A stretch of 64,000 bases of DNA, taken from positions 262,672 through 326,671 of the forward strand of contig SIJG01000118.1 in NCBI GenBank assembly GCA_023374025.1, read 5' to 3'. Of the stretch, positions 60,254 through 64,000 are shown in pieces. A model generated the notes under the pieces. It had not been told where the DNA came from, did no database searches, and was given only the letters and a program-made list of their open reading frames with translations. Position 1 is the stretch's first letter, and every line of letters begins with the position of its first letter. The translations under genes were made by a program, and so were the position numbers. The DNA comes from Heterodera schachtii. Lineage: Eukaryota > Nematoda > Chromadorea > Rhabditida > Heteroderidae.

Positions 60254-60290
60254 AGAACTAATTAAGGTGGCCGGACTCTTTGTAATACCT
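60254..60290 (+). pseudogene. Tail fragment of a third Cys-rich gene copy
   Basis: AACTAATTAAGGTGGCCGGA followed by CTCTTTGTAATAC matches the last exon of the tandem genes (CTAATTGCGGTGGCCGGACT-CTTTATACTTTT), encoding the L-I-x-V-A-G-L-F part of the GPI-like tail. Nothing of exons 1-2 precedes it. It directly follows the conserved 3' flank of copy 2. Confidence 0.55.
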
Positions 60291-61253
60291 CTTTTTTTTG
60301 ATAACTCTTGACTAGTGTTGTTGCTTCAGGGTTTCTCATAAAAGATTCAAATTCAGATTTATGATTTTCCGAGATTTCTAATAGATAACATATTAAGATA
60401 AATAGAAGAACATACGGGGTATTCATTCTATTAAAAAAAATAATCGTAAAATAATATAGATGATATGTAATATAAAATATAATTTATTTCCCATAATCTC
60501 GCAGCATTTCGTGAATTAATACGTAAATTCATGATTAATGGATAGATAATATTGATTTGAAATCAATAACATGACGCAATTTATTTTATGCATTTTCTAA
60601 TTTTTTATATTTTAAATTTAATGAATTATTACTTAAAATAATTAAATTTATTATCATTGATATCTTTTTAGGATCGCCCCATTGATACTTTTTTAGGTTC
60701 GGCTCAGCACGAAAAATTCAATCATTTGTCAGCAAAAAAAAAAAAAAAAATAATAAATACTATAATAATAATTCTTCGAGGCTGATCAAAAAATTCTACA
60801 TCTCGCCTACTGACATTTCGCCTACTATTCATCTCGCCTACTGACATTTTAAAAAAAAATGTAAAATCATAAAAAAATTCTTATTAATAATTCTTCGAGG
60901 CTGAACAAAAAATTCTACTTATGCGATGCAAAATTAATGACATAAAAGAGAATTGCTTTCCAGAGAAAAGCATAAATTTACACGCATTTACAATTGCTTC
61001 TTTAAATTAGCACCCATCCATTAATTACCCTATGGGCAGATATATTAGCTTAAATAAGAAAGTGTTTAATTTAGCTGACAAAAATTTAAAAAAATGTTTA
61101 TAATATTTTTAGATGCTACCTTTTCGATAGCTTTGATTTGTAGATGTTAAATAACCTTTAAATTTTCAATAAATTCGTTGAAATAAAGAATCCCGTTTCT
61201 GCCGGGCTCTAATTTTGAATAATCTTAAATTATAATAATTGTTTTTTTTTCAT
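60291..61253. repeat. AT-rich spacer with direct repeats
   Basis: No gene. TAATAATTCTTCGAGGCTGA then CAAAAAATTCTAC occurs at about 60761-60794 and again at about 60887-60919. Between the copies, CTCGCCTACTGACATTT is itself repeated. TTGTTGCTTCAGGGTTTCTC-ATAAA near 60317-60341 recurs at 63485-63509, on the other side of the next gene. Confidence 0.6.
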
Positions 61254-62871
61254 ATGTACAATCATTTGAAAATGCATTTTGGCACAATGCAATTGTTGCT
61301 CGTCCTTTTCTCATCATTTGACGTGTGTAACGGAATGAGAAGAAGAGCAGGTCCATCCGATAAAGCCTCTTCATCAAACTCATCAACTACCTTAATTACT
61401 CCAACACTTCCTGATCAGTTGGAACCAGTCAAAATTCGTGTGTCATACGCAAATGTTCAAAAAGTACCAGGGCATGTCTACGTTGTAATAGGAGATTACG
61501 GTAAAAGAAAAGTGCTTTAAATTGAAAAATTTATTTTTCAGAATATGATATGGACATGACAGGTTCAGGGCGAAGAAAATTGTAAATTTATTTAACTAAT
61601 TAATTTACCTCAATAAAATGGAGGAATTCTTTTAAGTGCTAAATTTGTAATTCTTGGTTTTTTAAACTTAGTTTAACAATTAAAAGATTGAAAAAACAGT
61701 AAAAATATTTTATAATAATGGCAAAACAAATGCATAAACGCAGTGTTCGCATATGTAAGGTATTAGCCTCATTTTGTGGTTTTTAAGAGTAAAGTGAGGA
61801 AATTTCAAAAAGAATTTATTGAATTTGGACAAATATATGTGTCAACATTCCCAATGTTTTAGTTTTAATTCAATCACTTACCTAATTATGCCTGAGTGGA
61901 TTTGGTTTTTAAAATATAATTAAAATATTTTTAGTCGTTTTGCTATTGATGCCAAATTGGAGGCATCCAATAAGGAAAAGGCACAACTATTTAAAGGCGA
62001 TGGACTTTTCGTGGCACCGGCAAAGGCGGAGAAAGTGTTTTTTGAGATGGCGGAACGCTTTTGGTTTAAAAGCTCATACGATCATGACCAAGCCAACAGC
62101 TTGGACTATATTTTCAATTTTGTGAATGCATTGTTTGACGGAAAAGGCCCAAAAAAAGAAGTAAATAAAATATAAATTAAAAAGCAAAGAAATAAATAAT
62201 AATGGGTTAATTAAGAAGTGGCCGGATAATTTTATCGATTATGAAAATTATCTGTTCCGAGGTTTCATGGATTTGAAAAAAGGCGGCCTTTTTCTGCGCT
62301 CGACCGCCTGCCAATTGTTTTACCAAAAATACCAAGTAAATTTGTAAAAAGAATTGAAAAAAATTTTAATTTTTTCATTTTTAGTTTTCAAAGCAGATCT
62401 GCAAAAAAATTGTGAATTGAAATACCATAGATTGAAATTGAGCATAGAAAATTTTGCTGGAGATGAAAAACCAAATTTTGTTTTGCAACACCTCACGGGC
62501 CGTTTTCGAAATGCGATTAAATGGCGTCATGATTTTATAAACACAATTGTGGTGGAAACTGTGCAAGAAAAAATGACAGAAAATGGAAAAAATATAAATT
62601 TAGAATTCGTTTTAAAGGCTTACAACTGCAAAATTGATGGCACTAATGAAAAAAAGACACTTATCACGAATTTTCTTCTGATGAATGAAACGGTCATTTT
62701 CATTTATGCATTTTTCTTTATTTAATAATTGCATTTTAGAAAACCAAATTTATAAAACCAAAAAATGTGTGCCATTCACACCAATTGGATGCCGAACAAA
62801 TCAACCTTGACGAACTCACTGATCATATTATCAGTTTTGAATTTGGTGAATGGAAATGGCTTTTGACTTAA
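61254..62871 (+). CDS. Predicted secreted protein, six exons, one apparent frameshift
   Basis: Exons: 61254-61500, 61542-61581, 61935-62160, 62216-62335, 62385-62692 and 62740-62871. The first ATG gives MYNHLKMHFGTMQLLLVLFS; an internal ATG at 61272 is equally likely and places the hydrophobic core closer to the start. A signal peptide ending near DVCNG is followed by a Ser/Thr-rich stretch. Later blocks are FAIDAKLEASNKEKAQLF, GDGLFVAPAKAEKVFFEMAE, DHDQANSLDYIFNF, KWPDNFIDYENYLFRG and, at the C-terminus, SFEFGEWKWLLT. Phases agree at every junction except within exon 5, whose 308 nt are one short. Adding one A to the A7 run at 62403-62409 restores ICKKNCELKYHR and the rest of the frame, for a total of about 357 residues. 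I do not recognise the family. The shift may be a sequencing error, a polymorphism or early decay. Confidence 0.65.
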
Positions 62872-63199
62872 ACTCCGTAAAGGGGTAATAAAATAAAAAT
62901 AATAGACCAATTAATTTATCAAAAAGTCGAAATTTTACAAAGATGTAATTTTGCTATTCTCACTGGTGCTATGACACTAAAAACCAATTTAATTCATAAA
63001 TGTGTAAAATTTCAAAATCGTTATTTTCTATGGCCAATATAACCTAAAAAATATTTTTTTTTTTTTGTTATTTCGAATTTAAATTTATTAAATAGAATAA
63101 TTTTAGATTTAGCAAGCTAATGCGTGAAAGATGCCAAGAACGATTCATTTGTTGCTGATGCACAAATTTTTGATTTGATTATTCATTAACCTGCTACCC
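62872..63199. other. 3' flank of the secreted-protein gene
   Basis: AT-rich, no gene. It begins at the stop codon, and AATAAAATAAAAATAATAG at 62887-62905 could supply a polyadenylation signal. Confidence 0.4.
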
Positions 63200-63445
63200 T
63201 CCCTTTTTTCTCTTCTCTATCTCTTACTCTCTTTCTTTTCTATTATTCTGCGTCTTTCTCACTCTCCTCCTCTTTCTCTCTCTCTCTCTCATTCCTTATT
63301 TTCTCTCTCTTCTTTTCTCTCACTCTCTCTCTCATTCCTTATTTTCTCTCTCTTCTTTTCTCTTTGCTCTCTCTCTCTCTCCTGTTTTTTGATTTTCTTT
63401 TCTGGCTTCGCGCCCATCAGTCTCTCTCTGTCTCCGAGATCCTTT
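63200..63445. repeat. CT-rich microsatellite
   Basis: A long pyrimidine tract of CTCTCTCT and TTCTTTTCTC words, with a 45-bp internal duplication (CATTCCTTATTTTCTCTCTC then TTCTTTTCTC occurs twice). The short open frame across it is an artefact. Confidence 0.85.
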
Positions 63446-64000
63446 TGTATTTTTATCATATGATTTTACACACGATAAACACTGTTGTTGCTTCAGGGTT
63501 TCTCATAAATTTTGATATATTTTTTAAGCCTACAAAATTCCAGAAAAAATAATCCAGATAAAAGAATCAGGCTTGTATGCATTTTTTGAAAATGACGGCT
63601 TTGGTGTTGAAATTTTGAGTTTTTGATATCAAAATTTGGGCAAAATGCAAAAAACCTAATCATTTCACGACTGTTTAGTATATATATATTTTATTAGAAA
63701 ATTGCAAAAAATATGGGAAATATAAAAATGATTGTGTAATAAATGTAATCCTTCGTCCTTTCGTTTGTCATTCGTCCGCTTTGTTTGGGTCCAACAGTGC
63801 CAATGCATCGCCGACCTATCAAAGATTAATTATTTTAATTAAGGGACCCGACTTTAGGCAAATGCCACTTCTTAAAAGGTTGGGTCCACAAAAAATCGAC
63901 TTATAAGTGGATTTTGGAAAATATTGTTGTATTTTACCACCCGAAATAATGTTATTTTTTTACGTGAAAAGGTAATATATTCACAAATTTGTGTAAATGT
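63446..64000. other. End of window, no gene recognised
   Basis: Contains the second copy of the TTGTTGCTTCAGGGTTTCTC repeat and, at 63843-63920, a segment with GGGACCCGACTTTAGG and TTGGGTCCACAAAAAATCG that looks like part of another non-autonomous element cut by the window edge. Confidence 0.35.

Noticed and set aside
63364..63552. 62-codon frame at the end of the window
   Set aside because: It starts within the CT microsatellite and has no independent support.

Overview
This window looks like nuclear DNA of a nematode, most likely a plant-parasitic tylenchid (cyst or root-knot group). The evidence is strong AT richness, very short spliceosomal introns (often 40-60 nt, TTTCAG-type acceptors), and a diverged F-box-like protein family (DVLAREIWPIFAT / DDGPNAT / KWL / NNFKE blocks) that I recognise from memory from cyst nematodes. 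The species is not determined. No bacterial genes, rRNA or CRISPR are visible. Gene models below were spliced by hand, requiring GT..AG boundaries and matching reading-frame phase; database hits, expression and exact starts are untested.

Layout. 1-25 kb is a gene-poor, extremely AT-rich desert holding decayed transposon islands: a hAT derivative at 5.3-6.1 kb, a hAT-type MITE with target duplication at 15.9-16.6 kb and a composite repeat at 18.5-19.7 kb. 25.3-28.5 kb holds a head-to-head pair of F-box-like genes: the minus copy is 5' truncated and the plus copy carries a 1-nt frameshift. 28.9-29.7 kb has two MITEs. 31.3-35.0 kb (minus) is a small six-exon gene for about 200 residues with an RRM-like segment. 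35.8-37.3 kb is a 1.4-kb hAT-type element with another nested inside.

38.5-46.2 kb (minus) is a complete 17-exon rhodopsin-type GPCR of about 677 residues, FMRFamide-receptor-like, with DRY box, long extracellular loop 2 and long C-terminal tail. Its 3.3-kb first intron contains a 166-bp MITE. 49.8-51.7 kb holds a tentative plus-strand gene joining a mariner-type helix-turn-helix to an F-box-like motif; just downstream an 806-bp transposon sits at 51.7-52.5 kb. 53.6-56.5 kb is a full hAT transposon with perfect 8-bp target duplication and an intact eight-exon transposase; it landed inside an older fold-back MITE.

56.8-60.3 kb is a tandem duplication of a three-exon gene for a small cysteine-rich protein with signal peptide and GPI-like tail, plus a tail fragment of a third copy. 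61.2-62.9 kb is a six-exon gene for a predicted secreted protein of about 357 residues with one apparent frameshift in an A7 run. 63.2-63.45 kb is a CT microsatellite.

Common themes are repeated hAT-type MITE insertion (at least seven elements with recognisable 8-bp duplications) and a dispersed GC-rich hairpin (core GGCGCCTATCGGCGCC) present about a dozen times, often inside those elements.
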